A DNA stretch of 37,788 bases from a virus: positions 1 through 37,788 of IMG/VR virus record IMGVR_UViG_3300044911_003337; one strand, given 5' to 3'. Under the pieces are notes generated by a model, which saw only the letters and a list, made by a program, of their open reading frames with translations, searched no databases and was not told the origin of the DNA. Position numbers and translations under genes: made by a program. Position 1 is the stretch's first letter; each line of letters starts with the position of its first letter. Shown piece after piece: positions 9,684-17,153 of the stretch.

Positions 9684-10235
9684 TTATTTGGTACCGGTGC
9701 TGCCAAAGCCACCGGTTCTATCGGTTTTCTGTCCCGGTCGGATATTGGTCGGTACCAGATGATATGCCGGGTGCTCAACCAGTTCCAGTTGCGCCAACCG
9801 CATACCATGTTCAATTCGTACGGGTGCGTTAGACAAGTTGATAGCCGTGATGTAAAATGGTTCCACGTAATCACTGTCAATGATACCCTGACTGTTGCAA
9901 AGCGTCACACCATTCTTGAGAGCGATACCAGATCTCGGGTGGACGCGAACAGAATGCCCCTTCGGAATATCAAGAATGATGCCCGTTGGAATCATGGCTC
10001 GGTCGCCAGGGTGCAATACAATGAAATGGGGAGAATCGCTGACGTCTTGATAGGCAAAATACTTGATTTTGACGTTGTCTTTGTTGTACGCGGTAATTTC
10101 GCGTTCATGTGTGCCGAAATACACACGCACATCTGCACAGGCACTTTGTTCGGTGCCACGTACAATATCTTCGACGTCTGGGTACATCTTGAAGTATTTG
10201 AGATCGATGGGAGTCACGAATGCCAATTTGTTCAT
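9684..10235 (-). CDS. dut: dUTP diphosphatase (trimeric dUTPase)
   Basis: It hydrolyses dUTP to dUMP, keeping uracil out of DNA and feeding ThyX. All five dUTPase motifs are visible: ACADVRV, HPRSGIALKNG, GIIDSDYVEP, GMRLAQLEL and the C-terminal RTGGFGSTG. The length (183 aa) is above the usual 140-155 aa because of an insertion between motifs 1 and 2. A late-type CTAAATA box lies at 10279-10285, 43 nt upstream, inside the neighbouring gene. Confidence 0.95.
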   Translation of the reverse strand: MNKLAFVTPIDLKYFKMYPDVEDIVRGTEQSACADVRVYFGTHEREITAYNKDNVKIKYFAYQDVSDSPHFIVLHPGDRAMIPTGIILDIPKGHSVRVHPRSGIALKNGVTLCNSQGIIDSDYVEPFYITAINLSNAPVRIEHGMRLAQLELVEHPAYHLVPTNIRPGQKTDRTGGFGSTGTK

Positions 10236-10252
10236 AATGAATTCCTAGTTGG

Positions 10253-10447
10253 TCAGAGTTGATCGCGGACGTTTCGCTTATTTAGCCGACGTTCTTGTCT
10301 GGGAGACGGTTTGCCTCCAAAACTTTTGGCTCTTGGTTTACCGTACTGAAACTCGTGAGCCAATCTTGCTTCACGGCTGACCTTTTTGATCAGGTTCAAA
10401 TCTGGATTCTTCTTGGCTTCTACGAGAAATTTGCTGAACGAAAGCAT
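10253..10447 (-). CDS. Small basic protein with T4-like FxxFL-EA N-terminus
   Basis: A 64-aa basic protein beginning MLSFSKFLVEAKKN. Short proteins with this kind of N-terminus (hydrophobic-Phe, then L-EA) are frequent in T4-like phages, but their role is unclear. The C-terminus is strongly basic (SPRQERRLNKRNVRDQL), which could mean nucleic acid binding. The ATG overlaps the TAA of the upstream lipoprotein gene as TAATG. I do not recognise a specific function. Confidence 0.7.
   Translation of the reverse strand: MLSFSKFLVEAKKNPDLNLIKKVSREARLAHEFQYGKPRAKSFGGKPSPRQERRLNKRNVRDQL
10279..10285 (-). promoter_or_regulatory. T4-type late promoter motif before dut
   Basis: CTAAATA lies inside the 3' end of the small basic gene, 43 nt before the dUTPase start. 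The flanks (GGCTAAATA) match the copy before regA. Confidence 0.35.
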
Positions 10448-10695
10448 TAGTAGTCATTCCTGTTTCGGCGATTCTGGTCACCAAGAAGAGCACCGCCAAC
10501 ACCACCGATGATGGCACCGGCGGCGGCACCCTTGCCCATGTCACCGGTGAGGGCACCTAGGCCCAATCCGGCGAGAGCACCGAGGGCGGCACCGGATGCA
10601 CCACCCTGGAGGGCATTATTACACCCAAACAAACACATCGTAATGGCGACAAACAGTACTCGATTTGCAATTTTAGTTGCTTTGAGATACATCAT
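10447..10695 (-). CDS. Glycine-zipper lipoprotein
   Basis: The 82-aa product has a basic start, a hydrophobic segment and a lipobox-like LFGC, which predicts a lipid-anchored envelope protein. The mature part is a glycine-zipper (GGASGAALGALAGLGLGALT, then GAAAGAIIGGVGGALLG) like those of YMGG/SlyB-type outer-membrane proteins. The C-terminus is polar (GDQNRRNRNDY). The most likely start is ATG 10695, just inside the end of regA. In a phage it might alter the host envelope, for example in superinfection exclusion or lysis; that is inference. Confidence 0.75.
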   Translation of the reverse strand: MMYLKATKIANRVLFVAITMCLFGCNNALQGGASGAALGALAGLGLGALTGDMGKGAAAGAIIGGVGGALLGDQNRRNRNDY

Positions 10696-11104
10696 TTTTT
10701 GATTTCTTCCCAATGTTGTACTTGGGTACAAGGTTCCAAGCACCCTTTTCTTCGAACGACAATACCTTGATTGTGTTCATCAGAGCCACCGGTTCTTCGG
10801 TTTTGCTCTGATCAACTATATGCACTAGGCCCCAATCTTCTAGCAAATTCGCAATGGCATTTCGGCGAGATAGATCCTCTTCATCAAAGGTGATAGGCTG
10901 GCCGTCCAGCCCAAACAGTTCTTTGAAATGCACAATGTAGTATTTGCCTCTTTTGTGAAGAATGTGGCAACTTTGCCATAGGGTTTGTTCTTTGCGACTG
11001 GCAATGCCGATGCGAGTCAGGGTTTCTTTGATGATGAGAAAGTTTTGTGGGTTAGTGAGAGCAACTTCAACCAGACTCTCAAGACCCTTAAAGCTGTGGT
11101 CCAT
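10673..11104 (-). CDS. regA: RegA translational repressor
   Basis: RegA binds the start regions of early phage mRNAs and blocks their translation. The match to T4 RegA is clear: LIIKETLTRIGIAS, QSCHILHKRGKYYIVHFKE, RRNAIANLLEDWGL and LVPKYNIG correspond to the conserved T4 segments. The 143-aa product has a slightly longer N-terminus and C-terminus than T4 RegA (122 aa). As in T4 it lies between gp62 and the polymerase gene, although here several genes intervene before the polymerase. A CTAAATAT box lies 26 nt upstream of the start. Confidence 0.95.
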   Translation of the reverse strand: MDHSFKGLESLVEVALTNPQNFLIIKETLTRIGIASRKEQTLWQSCHILHKRGKYYIVHFKELFGLDGQPITFDEEDLSRRNAIANLLEDWGLVHIVDQSKTEEPVALMNTIKVLSFEEKGAWNLVPKYNIGKKSKNDVSQSN

Positions 11105-11130
11105 GTGTAAACATCCTATGAAAGTACAGG

Positions 11131-11138
11131 ATATTTAG
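11131..11138 (-). promoter_or_regulatory. T4-type late promoter motif before regA
   Basis: CTAAATAT lies in the 46-nt gap between gp62 and regA, 26 nt before the regA start. It matches the CTAAATA boxes at 10279, 16541 and 19279. Confidence 0.4.
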
Positions 11139-11150
11139 CCCACAGTAAAA

Positions 11151-11525
11151 CTACCCCTGGCGATGTTTGTATTCAGCCAGAATTTTCTTAACATCACCGG
11201 GATCTAGCAGTTTGGCCGTTTCTCTGGCTCTATTTTCGCTGTACTGGTAGATCCACATGATGGCTTGAATCAGGTCGCTGCTTTCGACTTTACTCCACTT
11301 GGAGAATCGGCGTTTTTTTGAGGTGGCGTAGAAGTAGTAGTCCCATTGCATCTCGGCACTAAGATGTGGGCACATGTTCATGCGATTTGCATGAAAGATG
11401 GTATCCGGGTAGTAGCTGAATGCACGATTTATGATGAAGGGATTGTATTCGGACGCAAGATCAGGATTTCCTTCAAGGAGGTTGTTCTTCTGATTGATGG
11501 CATTTACAAAGTCAAAAGGATTCAT
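11151..11525 (-). CDS. Clamp loader small subunit (T4 gp62-like)
   Basis: The gp62 partner of gp44 helps load the sliding clamp. Similarity to T4 gp62 is weak but in the right place: the segment FIINRAFSYYPDTIFHANRMN, then YYFYATSKKRRFSKWSK, parallels T4 ENALSQFPECMPAVYAMN and YLMAAVPRGKRYGKWAK. The 124-aa product is shorter than T4 gp62 (187 aa), as in other distant T4 relatives. The start overlaps the upstream stop as ATGA, and regA follows, as in T4. Confidence 0.82.
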   Translation of the reverse strand: MNPFDFVNAINQKNNLLEGNPDLASEYNPFIINRAFSYYPDTIFHANRMNMCPHLSAEMQWDYYFYATSKKRRFSKWSKVESSDLIQAIMWIYQYSENRARETAKLLDPGDVKKILAEYKHRQG

Positions 11526-12244
11526 GATAACTCGACGGTTTTACCGGTGCTGGTATTGATTATCCGACTAATCAGACGACATGGTACATATTCGTATTCG
11601 TTGGTATCGGCATTGAGAAATCCGTGCATCAAGAAACTGTCAAAGACGGTTTTGCCGACGAATCGATTGATGGGTGGTGCTATGACATAGTCTGCATCTA
11701 GCACAATTTCTCGCTTTTTGTAGTTGGCGGTGATCATCTCCCCTTTGAGATTTTCGTGCGTGATAGTTAGTGTGCCTGGTGCAATCTTGCGCAGAGCGCG
11801 ATCGACCCAACGAGCAATCATGTACTGCTCGGCATAATCCAGAGTTAGTTTGTCCAGAGGTTGCAATCTCTGCTGTCCAGTGTACACAATGAATTTGGAC
11901 TTGCTAAACGGATAGTCTTTGCGTTCAAGCATAAACTTCGTGCGCATGCGATGACCTTCGCGCACAAAATCATCATACTTGTACTCTTTCTTGAGATCGG
12001 CAAAGGCAGCCAAATTTGTTTCGAGTGCCTCGGGAGTCACTCGTATTGGTTCCTCTTCCTCTTGACGATTTTGCATCAGAACTTGTGGGTTCTTCATCAT
12101 ACTTTCGATGATGGCAGTTCCCATATTCAGTTCTTTCAAGATTTCATCACTTCGTTGAGAAAAAGTGGTGATGTCATACTTCTGGCGAAGAAGCTCTACG
12201 TTCGTGAACAAATCGACGAGGGTTTGCTTAGTCTTCATGCTCAT
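11522..12244 (-). CDS. Unknown protein inserted between gp44 and gp62
   Basis: The frame is open to 12298, but the first sensible starts are ATG 12244 and ATG 12238, both just after the gp44 stop, giving about 240 aa. The N-terminal third is helical and charged (LLRQKYDITTFSQRSDEILKELN; QNRQEEEEP). The C-terminal two-thirds is mixed, with PFSKSKFIVYTGQQRLQPLD and ADYVIAPPINRFVGKTVFDS. In T4 gp44 is followed directly by gp62, so this is an insertion into a conserved cluster. Its position suggests a replication-linked job; I do not recognise a family. Confidence 0.8.
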   Translation of the reverse strand: MSMKTKQTLVDLFTNVELLRQKYDITTFSQRSDEILKELNMGTAIIESMMKNPQVLMQNRQEEEEPIRVTPEALETNLAAFADLKKEYKYDDFVREGHRMRTKFMLERKDYPFSKSKFIVYTGQQRLQPLDKLTLDYAEQYMIARWVDRALRKIAPGTLTITHENLKGEMITANYKKREIVLDADYVIAPPINRFVGKTVFDSFLMHGFLNADTNEYEYVPCRLISRIINTSTGKTVELS

Positions 12245-12246
12245 AT

Positions 12247-13194
12247 TTATCGAAATTCGGCGTTGATCATCAATTCGGCGCAACAGGCGGCAAGGCAAAT
12301 TTCTCTGTCGGCCACTAGGCTCATGCGGTACAAATACTCACCCAACAAAACGACTACAGGAGGGATAGAACGATCTTCGATTAGCGTGGACAACTGGTCA
12401 TACAAAGAACGTATCACGGCAATTTGATCAATGTCCGAATTTTCACCAATCCACTTGCGTACTTCACCGTAATCCTTGCTCTTGATGGCGGCAACCAGTG
12501 CCTCGGTTCCCATGCCTCGCATGGTCGTACTCAAGATACCAACATCGATTGTGCCGGTCTTGGCGTATGACTGCAACTCGTTGATCAATTTTCTGAAGTC
12601 GGGGTAGTATCTAAAGACAAAGTTGACCAGCGTTTTCTTGTCAAAGGTGACCTTTTCATTCTTGAGAATTTGGCAAATTCTTTCGAATGCGGCAGAGAAT
12701 ACCGCCTTCTCTTCGGCCTTGGGAATGGTAAATTCGACCACGCTGCATCTAGAATGCAGAGGTTCAATTACTCTATTCTTGAAGTTGCACGTAAGAATGA
12801 ATCGGCAATTGGCACTGAATTCTTCGATGAAGCCCCGCAAAGCAGGCTGGGTGCTTTGCGCATTGAGATAATCTGCTTCGTCGAGAATGACCACTTTATG
12901 CTTGCCGCGCAAACTTACGCTGCTGGCATAATCTCTCAATTTTGTGCGCAGCGTATCGATGTTACCATTTTCGCTGGCATTGAGAAACAGATAGTCCAGA
13001 CCCATCTCTTCGCAAAGTGCCTTGGCAACCGTCGTTTTGCCGCACCCGGCTCCACCATGCAGCAGCAGATTTGGCATTTCGCCGCTGGCCACAATGTCGC
13101 CAAAGAGCTTTTTCAGGTGAGACGGTAGAATGGTTTCGGCGATAGTCTTGGGGCGGTATTTCTCGCACCACAACAGATTGTTATAGTTTGTCAT
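12247..13194 (-). CDS. Clamp loader ATPase subunit (T4 gp44-like)
   Basis: An AAA+ ATPase that opens and loads the gp45 clamp. The N-terminus LWCEKYRPKTIAETILP is typical. Walker A (HGGAGCGKTT, about residues 46-55), Walker B (VVILDEADYL, about 101-110) and the trans-acting SRC motif (about 148-150) are all present. At 315 aa it matches T4 gp44 (319 aa). The C-terminal domain carries the usual YPDFRKLINELQ segment. The stop TAA is 2 nt from the next start. Confidence 0.96.
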   Translation of the reverse strand: MTNYNNLLWCEKYRPKTIAETILPSHLKKLFGDIVASGEMPNLLLHGGAGCGKTTVAKALCEEMGLDYLFLNASENGNIDTLRTKLRDYASSVSLRGKHKVVILDEADYLNAQSTQPALRGFIEEFSANCRFILTCNFKNRVIEPLHSRCSVVEFTIPKAEEKAVFSAAFERICQILKNEKVTFDKKTLVNFVFRYYPDFRKLINELQSYAKTGTIDVGILSTTMRGMGTEALVAAIKSKDYGEVRKWIGENSDIDQIAVIRSLYDQLSTLIEDRSIPPVVVLLGEYLYRMSLVADREICLAACCAELMINAEFR

Positions 13195-13200
13195 TGTGTT

Positions 13201-13560
13201 TTACCAAGTCCTCGGGCTGTAATAAACCTTGACCCTACAGGAAAGCTTGAGTTCTTTTTCTATCTTGGTGTCGATTTCTTGCGCCATTTGTTCGAGTTCG
13301 GGTGCCAGTTTCATGTCGGCATACGAAATATCGATGTGCCCCACCCCATGATCTAGCGATACGTCAATTTCTGCCATAGAATTGGTAAATGGCAACCACC
13401 TCAATACAGGAAGTCGATATAGTTTGATGTTCAAACAGGATGTATAGGTCGTGATGCTCGTGGGATACTTTCGAGCCTTGCACGCCTCTAGTACACACTG
13501 ATAGCAAGTCAGTCGAATGTACTTGGAGTTTTCTTTTAGGGGCTGAATGTGAAGACTCAT
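13201..13560 (-). CDS. Unknown protein between gp45 and gp44
   Basis: The 119-aa product begins immediately after the clamp gene stop. It contains several cysteines (TCYQCVLEACKARK; SCLNIKLY) and a C-terminal region of alternating charge (ELEQMAQEIDTKIEKELKLSCRVKVYYSP) that could form a helix and strand. No known motif is visible. In T4 the gp45 and gp44 genes are adjacent, so this is an extra gene in a very conserved block. Confidence 0.75.
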   Translation of the reverse strand: MSLHIQPLKENSKYIRLTCYQCVLEACKARKYPTSITTYTSCLNIKLYRLPVLRWLPFTNSMAEIDVSLDHGVGHIDISYADMKLAPELEQMAQEIDTKIEKELKLSCRVKVYYSPRTW

Positions 13561-14241
13561 TTACTTCGTCTCCCACACACTGTCTGTTTCGCACATCACG
13601 TAATAGCGAAGTGTCTGAGCCTTGTTGGTAAAGCACGCCACACCGGCATTGGAAATTCTCACCACGTATTCGTCTTCGGGCAAACGAAGATTCTTCATCT
13701 TGAGATTTGCCTGGCATTGACTGACACACAGGCTAACTTGGTCGATATCAATGCTGCTGCTGTGGCTCGCGCTGTCCATCTTGTCGGTGACCGTTGCCTG
13801 AATGGCACCATTCTTGGCGGTAATCACCAGATCTTCCACCTGAAGGGCACCAGATGCCTTTGATAGGGCGTGCAGTTGAGTGCTGGGTAGGACAAACTCA
13901 AATTGCGACGGAGGCATGCGGATGCCGTCTGGAACTTGCGTCAACAGATTTGTACTGCTGTAGAAATAGACAAAGCGCACGCCGTTGGTGCCCACCAATT
14001 CGAGATTGTGCTCTTTGAAGTGAATGTCAAAATCTTTGGGCAGCATCTTCATCACGCCCAACAGTTTGCGCAGATCGTAGATACCAAAACCAACGGGAAA
14101 GTTTTCACTCACATTGGCCTCGATAAACACGTTGGTACTGGGGCTGGCCGTGCGCAACACATTGCCAGGCATGACCGTCAAGTGGTTGTTTACGCCACTG
14201 AACACTTCGAGAAAACGCATAGTTTCTTGACTCAATTTCAT
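13561..14241 (-). CDS. Sliding clamp (T4 gp45-like)
   Basis: The trimeric clamp tethers the polymerase and, in T4, also activates late transcription. The chosen start gives MKLSQETMRFLEVFSGVN, which aligns with T4 gp45 MKLSKDTTALLKNFATIN; the open frame upstream to 14280 lacks support. Other shared features are the FGIYDLRKLLGVMKML segment and the C-terminal LRYYVMCETDS, which parallels T4 YVVALEADS. Length is 226 aa against 228 in T4. A GGAG lies 12 nt upstream. Confidence 0.93.
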   Translation of the reverse strand: MKLSQETMRFLEVFSGVNNHLTVMPGNVLRTASPSTNVFIEANVSENFPVGFGIYDLRKLLGVMKMLPKDFDIHFKEHNLELVGTNGVRFVYFYSSTNLLTQVPDGIRMPPSQFEFVLPSTQLHALSKASGALQVEDLVITAKNGAIQATVTDKMDSASHSSSIDIDQVSLCVSQCQANLKMKNLRLPEDEYVVRISNAGVACFTNKAQTLRYYVMCETDSVWETK

Positions 14242-14261
14242 GATATTTCGCATCTCCATAT

Positions 14262-14314
14262 ACAAAGAAAAACTCCCCAAAGTGTGCCCGGAAGTTTCCG
14301 ACGCATGGGGAGTT
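14262..14314 (-). terminator. Intrinsic terminator on the minus strand
   Basis: A 9-bp perfect stem (AACTCCCCA with TGGGGAGTT) encloses a 26-nt loop. On the minus strand it is followed by TTTTTCTTT. It lies between the 56-aa membrane protein gene and the clamp gene, so it would end transcripts arriving from the structural genes. Confidence 0.7.
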
Positions 14315-14371
14315 TACTGGTCAGAGGCACACATACAATAGTATGCTACCGACACTGGATTTTCTTGGATC

Positions 14372-14542
14372 TTATTTGGTCTTGTACTTTTCGATTACTT
14401 TCTTGACTTCGTTTTCACCCTTGTGAGCCGCAGCCAAGATTTCTTCGCGCATACGAGCAATGGTATTTTTGTTGTTTTTGCTGACCAACACAACAAACAT
14501 TGCTCCTATCAAAAGTCCAACGACAAATGTGATGCTACTCAT
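14372..14542 (-). CDS. Small single-pass membrane protein
   Basis: A 56-aa ORF with a good ribosome-binding site (AAGGAT before the ATG). Residues 4-20 form one membrane segment (ITFVVGLLIGAMFVVLV). The rest is a charged helix (ARMREEILAAAHKGENEVKKV) probably on the cytoplasmic side. It lies between the low-complexity gene and the terminator before the clamp gene. Tiny N-anchored proteins are common in T4-like phages; this one has no assigned role. Confidence 0.8.
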   Translation of the reverse strand: MSSITFVVGLLIGAMFVVLVSKNNKNTIARMREEILAAAHKGENEVKKVIEKYKTK

Positions 14543-14565
14543 AGATTCTAATCCTTTCTATACAA

Positions 14566-16476
14566 TTAACCACCACGACGACTGATCAGATACTTCTTGA
14601 TCTTGCTGATGCGATCCTGAATTCTACCACGTTCTTCTTTGTCGGCAGTCGTCTTGAGTTTGTTCTGCAACTCGTCCAGACGGCTTTGGCTCTTTTGAAT
14701 CACTTCGCTGCGATGGTCACTCAATCTCTTGGCACTTTCTTCGCGTTCTTTGGCCCACTTGGCACCGTGTGTCTTTTCCTTCTCGCGGTGATCGCCGATA
14801 GCCTTTTGAACGGCACCATGTGCAGCCGTGCCTGTAGATTCGCTCACGGCATCTTCAGTTTCCTCAACTTCTTGATCTTCGGTCTCGTCAGAAGTATCCT
14901 GATTCTCATCTTCGATTTGCGCAGATTCTTCCTGGTAGTCGGATCCGGTGAAGTTTTCACCGGCAGATGCCTTGAGATTCTCGATCGCATTGTGAGCCAA
15001 CTGATCTAGACGACGCTGAACAATGTCGGCAAAATCGATGGCATTTTGATCGCGTGCCAACCCCGCCAAACTTTCATTGACAATCTGTGCTTCCGCATCC
15101 TGCATTTCAGTTTCTTCCTTTTTGGTTTTTTCTTGATTTCTCTTGTCGCGTTCGGCCTTGGCCTTGTCACGCAACGAATCTGCGCTGGCCATGGTGGCCG
15201 CTGCGGCGTTCTTCTGGCCGCTGCGCATAAGTGCCGCTGCCGCACGACGCAAAGCCTCTGGGTTACCCTTGGTTACGGCATTGCGATTCAAGTCGCCATG
15301 CACCGTGCTCTTGCCTTGGTGGGGATAGGGAGTAGAACTGGTGGCAATCTTTTCGCCCGTTTCTTTGCTTACGTGAGTGCCCAACTGACCACGGTGGGCG
15401 ACGTCGCCTGCCCACTTGGGCGAAGTGGCAGGACGATCGGCTCGGGCAGCCAACCCCAATCGCGTCTGCAACTCGGCCCGACGCTTGCTGTCTCCGTCGG
15501 TGTGGGTGCTGCTCTTGCGAATAGCCCTGCCTGTAGTAAAGTCAATCTTGTTGCCGTACTTGGCCATGCTCTTGGCAATTGTCTCATCGTCTGCTGTCTT
15601 GGGTGCGTCCTTGCCCAAAATAGCGTCGTTGTGTGCCTTGACCTTCTCGGGGTTACGATCGACGGTATCGCGCACAAACTTCTCGGCCTCGGCATCGGCC
15701 TTGGTGCCCGGCTGGCTGTGTCTGGCCACATAACGCATGGTACCAGATAGCGTCTTGCTGCCTTCTCGGGCCGGATTGTATGGAGCTTTGTTAGTGCGGC
15801 CAGGCTTGTTGCCACTGGCCTCGGCCAACAATTGCTCGATCACAGTCAACGTCAAATGGCGCAAATCGTCATCTAGACTTTCTACCACGTTTTCGTATTC
15901 TTCTTCGCTTTCGAGACCGGCCAGGCCGTTCAAAAACTCCAAAAACTCATCATAGTCGTACCCTGCATTTTCGACAAGATATTGAGTTCCGTTTGTAGAA
16001 GAGTCGCTGTTATCAACGGTGTTTGCTGCATCATCTGACGATGTTTCGGGGGCTAGATTATCATCCTGCATTTCAGTTTCTTCCTTTTGAGTTTGCTGCT
16101 GTTGTGAATCTTTGCTATCAAACGAACGTCTACCGGCGCGATTACCACTTAGTTTGGCGTGAGAACTGCCACGCTGTTCGCGGTAGGCCTTGGCGGTTTC
16201 GCCGCTATCGTTGGCCATGGGCTTGAACACCCCGGCCAAGTCGGATGGATTGGCAACAAACAAACTTGGTCCGGTCTTGCCACCGTCGATGCTGCCATGA
16301 GGTTCGACCAGAACGCTGCGTCCAGCCTGACCTTCGTACGGCTTGCTAACCTTGATGATGTTGCCTTTTTTGACTGTGAAAACTTTGCCGCCTCCCAGAT
16401 CGATCGTCGTATCTCGCACGGCAATCATGCGGCGAGTGGGAGGATGCTTGTGCTTGGTTTGTTGAGATTTGGCCAT
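14566..16476 (-). CDS. Long charged low-complexity protein, possibly virion-related
   Basis: The 636-aa product starts at ATG 16476. Residues 1-100 look folded (MIAVRDTTIDLGGGKVFTVKKG, a possible small beta domain). The remainder is rich in Glu, Asp, Lys, Gln, Ala and Ser and mostly disordered or helical. The octapeptide KEETEMQD occurs twice, each encoded by a 27-bp DNA repeat that contains a ribosome-binding site and an in-frame ATG (see findings). The C-terminus is a basic coiled-coil-like helix. A late-type CTAAATA box is 64 nt upstream, which suggests late expression. I cannot assign a function. Confidence 0.8.
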   Translation of the reverse strand: MAKSQQTKHKHPPTRRMIAVRDTTIDLGGGKVFTVKKGNIIKVSKPYEGQAGRSVLVEPHGSIDGGKTGPSLFVANPSDLAGVFKPMANDSGETAKAYREQRGSSHAKLSGNRAGRRSFDSKDSQQQQTQKEETEMQDDNLAPETSSDDAANTVDNSDSSTNGTQYLVENAGYDYDEFLEFLNGLAGLESEEEYENVVESLDDDLRHLTLTVIEQLLAEASGNKPGRTNKAPYNPAREGSKTLSGTMRYVARHSQPGTKADAEAEKFVRDTVDRNPEKVKAHNDAILGKDAPKTADDETIAKSMAKYGNKIDFTTGRAIRKSSTHTDGDSKRRAELQTRLGLAARADRPATSPKWAGDVAHRGQLGTHVSKETGEKIATSSTPYPHQGKSTVHGDLNRNAVTKGNPEALRRAAAALMRSGQKNAAAATMASADSLRDKAKAERDKRNQEKTKKEETEMQDAEAQIVNESLAGLARDQNAIDFADIVQRRLDQLAHNAIENLKASAGENFTGSDYQEESAQIEDENQDTSDETEDQEVEETEDAVSESTGTAAHGAVQKAIGDHREKEKTHGAKWAKEREESAKRLSDHRSEVIQKSQSRLDELQNKLKTTADKEERGRIQDRISKIKKYLISRRGG

Positions 16477-16540
16477 ATCTGTGTGTCGAACAAATGGTTT
16501 GGAAAATAACAAATACCGCCATTTGGTCTAGCGGTACCTG

Positions 16541-16547
16541 TATTTAG
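16541..16547 (-). promoter_or_regulatory. T4-type late promoter motif CTAAATA
   Basis: CTAAATA on the minus strand, 64 nt before the low-complexity gene, resembles the T4 late -10 element TATAAATA. Late T4 promoters have no -35. It lies in the gap after the upstream small phage gene. Confidence 0.55.
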
Positions 16548-16583
16548 CTTTTGAACGAATTGAACGCACAAGATCACCATCAT

Positions 16584-17105
16584 TCAGGTCCACAAAAATG
16601 GACTTAGAGTGACCAAAGAGTGCATTCTCTTTACGCAGATATTCTGAAATTTGTCTTCGGCGCGAATCCACTGATCCATGAGTTCGACGTATCTGGCTTC
16701 TTCTTCGGGATTTGCAAGTGGCGTCCACAAATTGGTGCGCTTTTTGTCAAGTTCGAGTGCTTCTTGGGGTACAGGCACAGGATCTTGCCAATTTACGCGA
16801 CGATACCAAATGTACAGTGCCAGAATTTTGCTTTCGTGATTGTAGGCCCGGCGTTCCCAAGAATCTGGTTTGCTGTTGCGATACAGCATGGCCAGCCTTT
16901 CGCGAAAGCATTTTTCTCCACCAATCTCAAGTTCGACATAGTCGCACAACAAACTGAACATGGCATGCAGCACGCGTCCACTGCGATCTACAAAGCCACG
17001 AGGAATGTTGCGAATGTGCAGTCTGTTGCTAGGAGTAAACAGAAAGTACTTCACTCGGGCAAACCAGGCTGTTACGTGGTCCCACGCATTAGCGATGCAT
17101 TTCAT
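16584..17105 (-). CDS. Conserved T4-like phage protein of unknown function
   Basis: The 173-aa product starts at ATG 17105 with AAGGA upstream; the open frame extends 27 nt further to a TTG. It is rich in Trp, Tyr, Arg and Glu (AWDHVTAWFARVKYFL; LYIWYRRVNWQDP; EEEARYVELMDQW) and ends in LWT. From memory this layout, with an LWT end, resembles a small family of uncharacterised proteins in T4-like marine phages. It lies between two putative late genes. No enzymatic motif is visible. Confidence 0.75.
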   Translation of the reverse strand: MKCIANAWDHVTAWFARVKYFLFTPSNRLHIRNIPRGFVDRSGRVLHAMFSLLCDYVELEIGGEKCFRERLAMLYRNSKPDSWERRAYNHESKILALYIWYRRVNWQDPVPVPQEALELDKKRTNLWTPLANPEEEARYVELMDQWIRAEDKFQNICVKRMHSLVTLSPFLWT

Positions 17106-17153
17106 GCGATGATGTTCCTTTTTGCGTATCAAGTATTGTATTCTACAACAATC

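Noticed and set aside
12242-12249. ATAAATA late promoter before the gene at 11522
   Set aside because: The match is made of the gp44 stop TAA plus the next start, so it is likely chance.
16528-16728. Alternative C-terminus for the gene at 16584 by a -1 frameshift
   Set aside because: The other frame reads like protein for about 40 residues, but no slippery heptamer is present and the zero-frame end LWT fits the family as I remember it.
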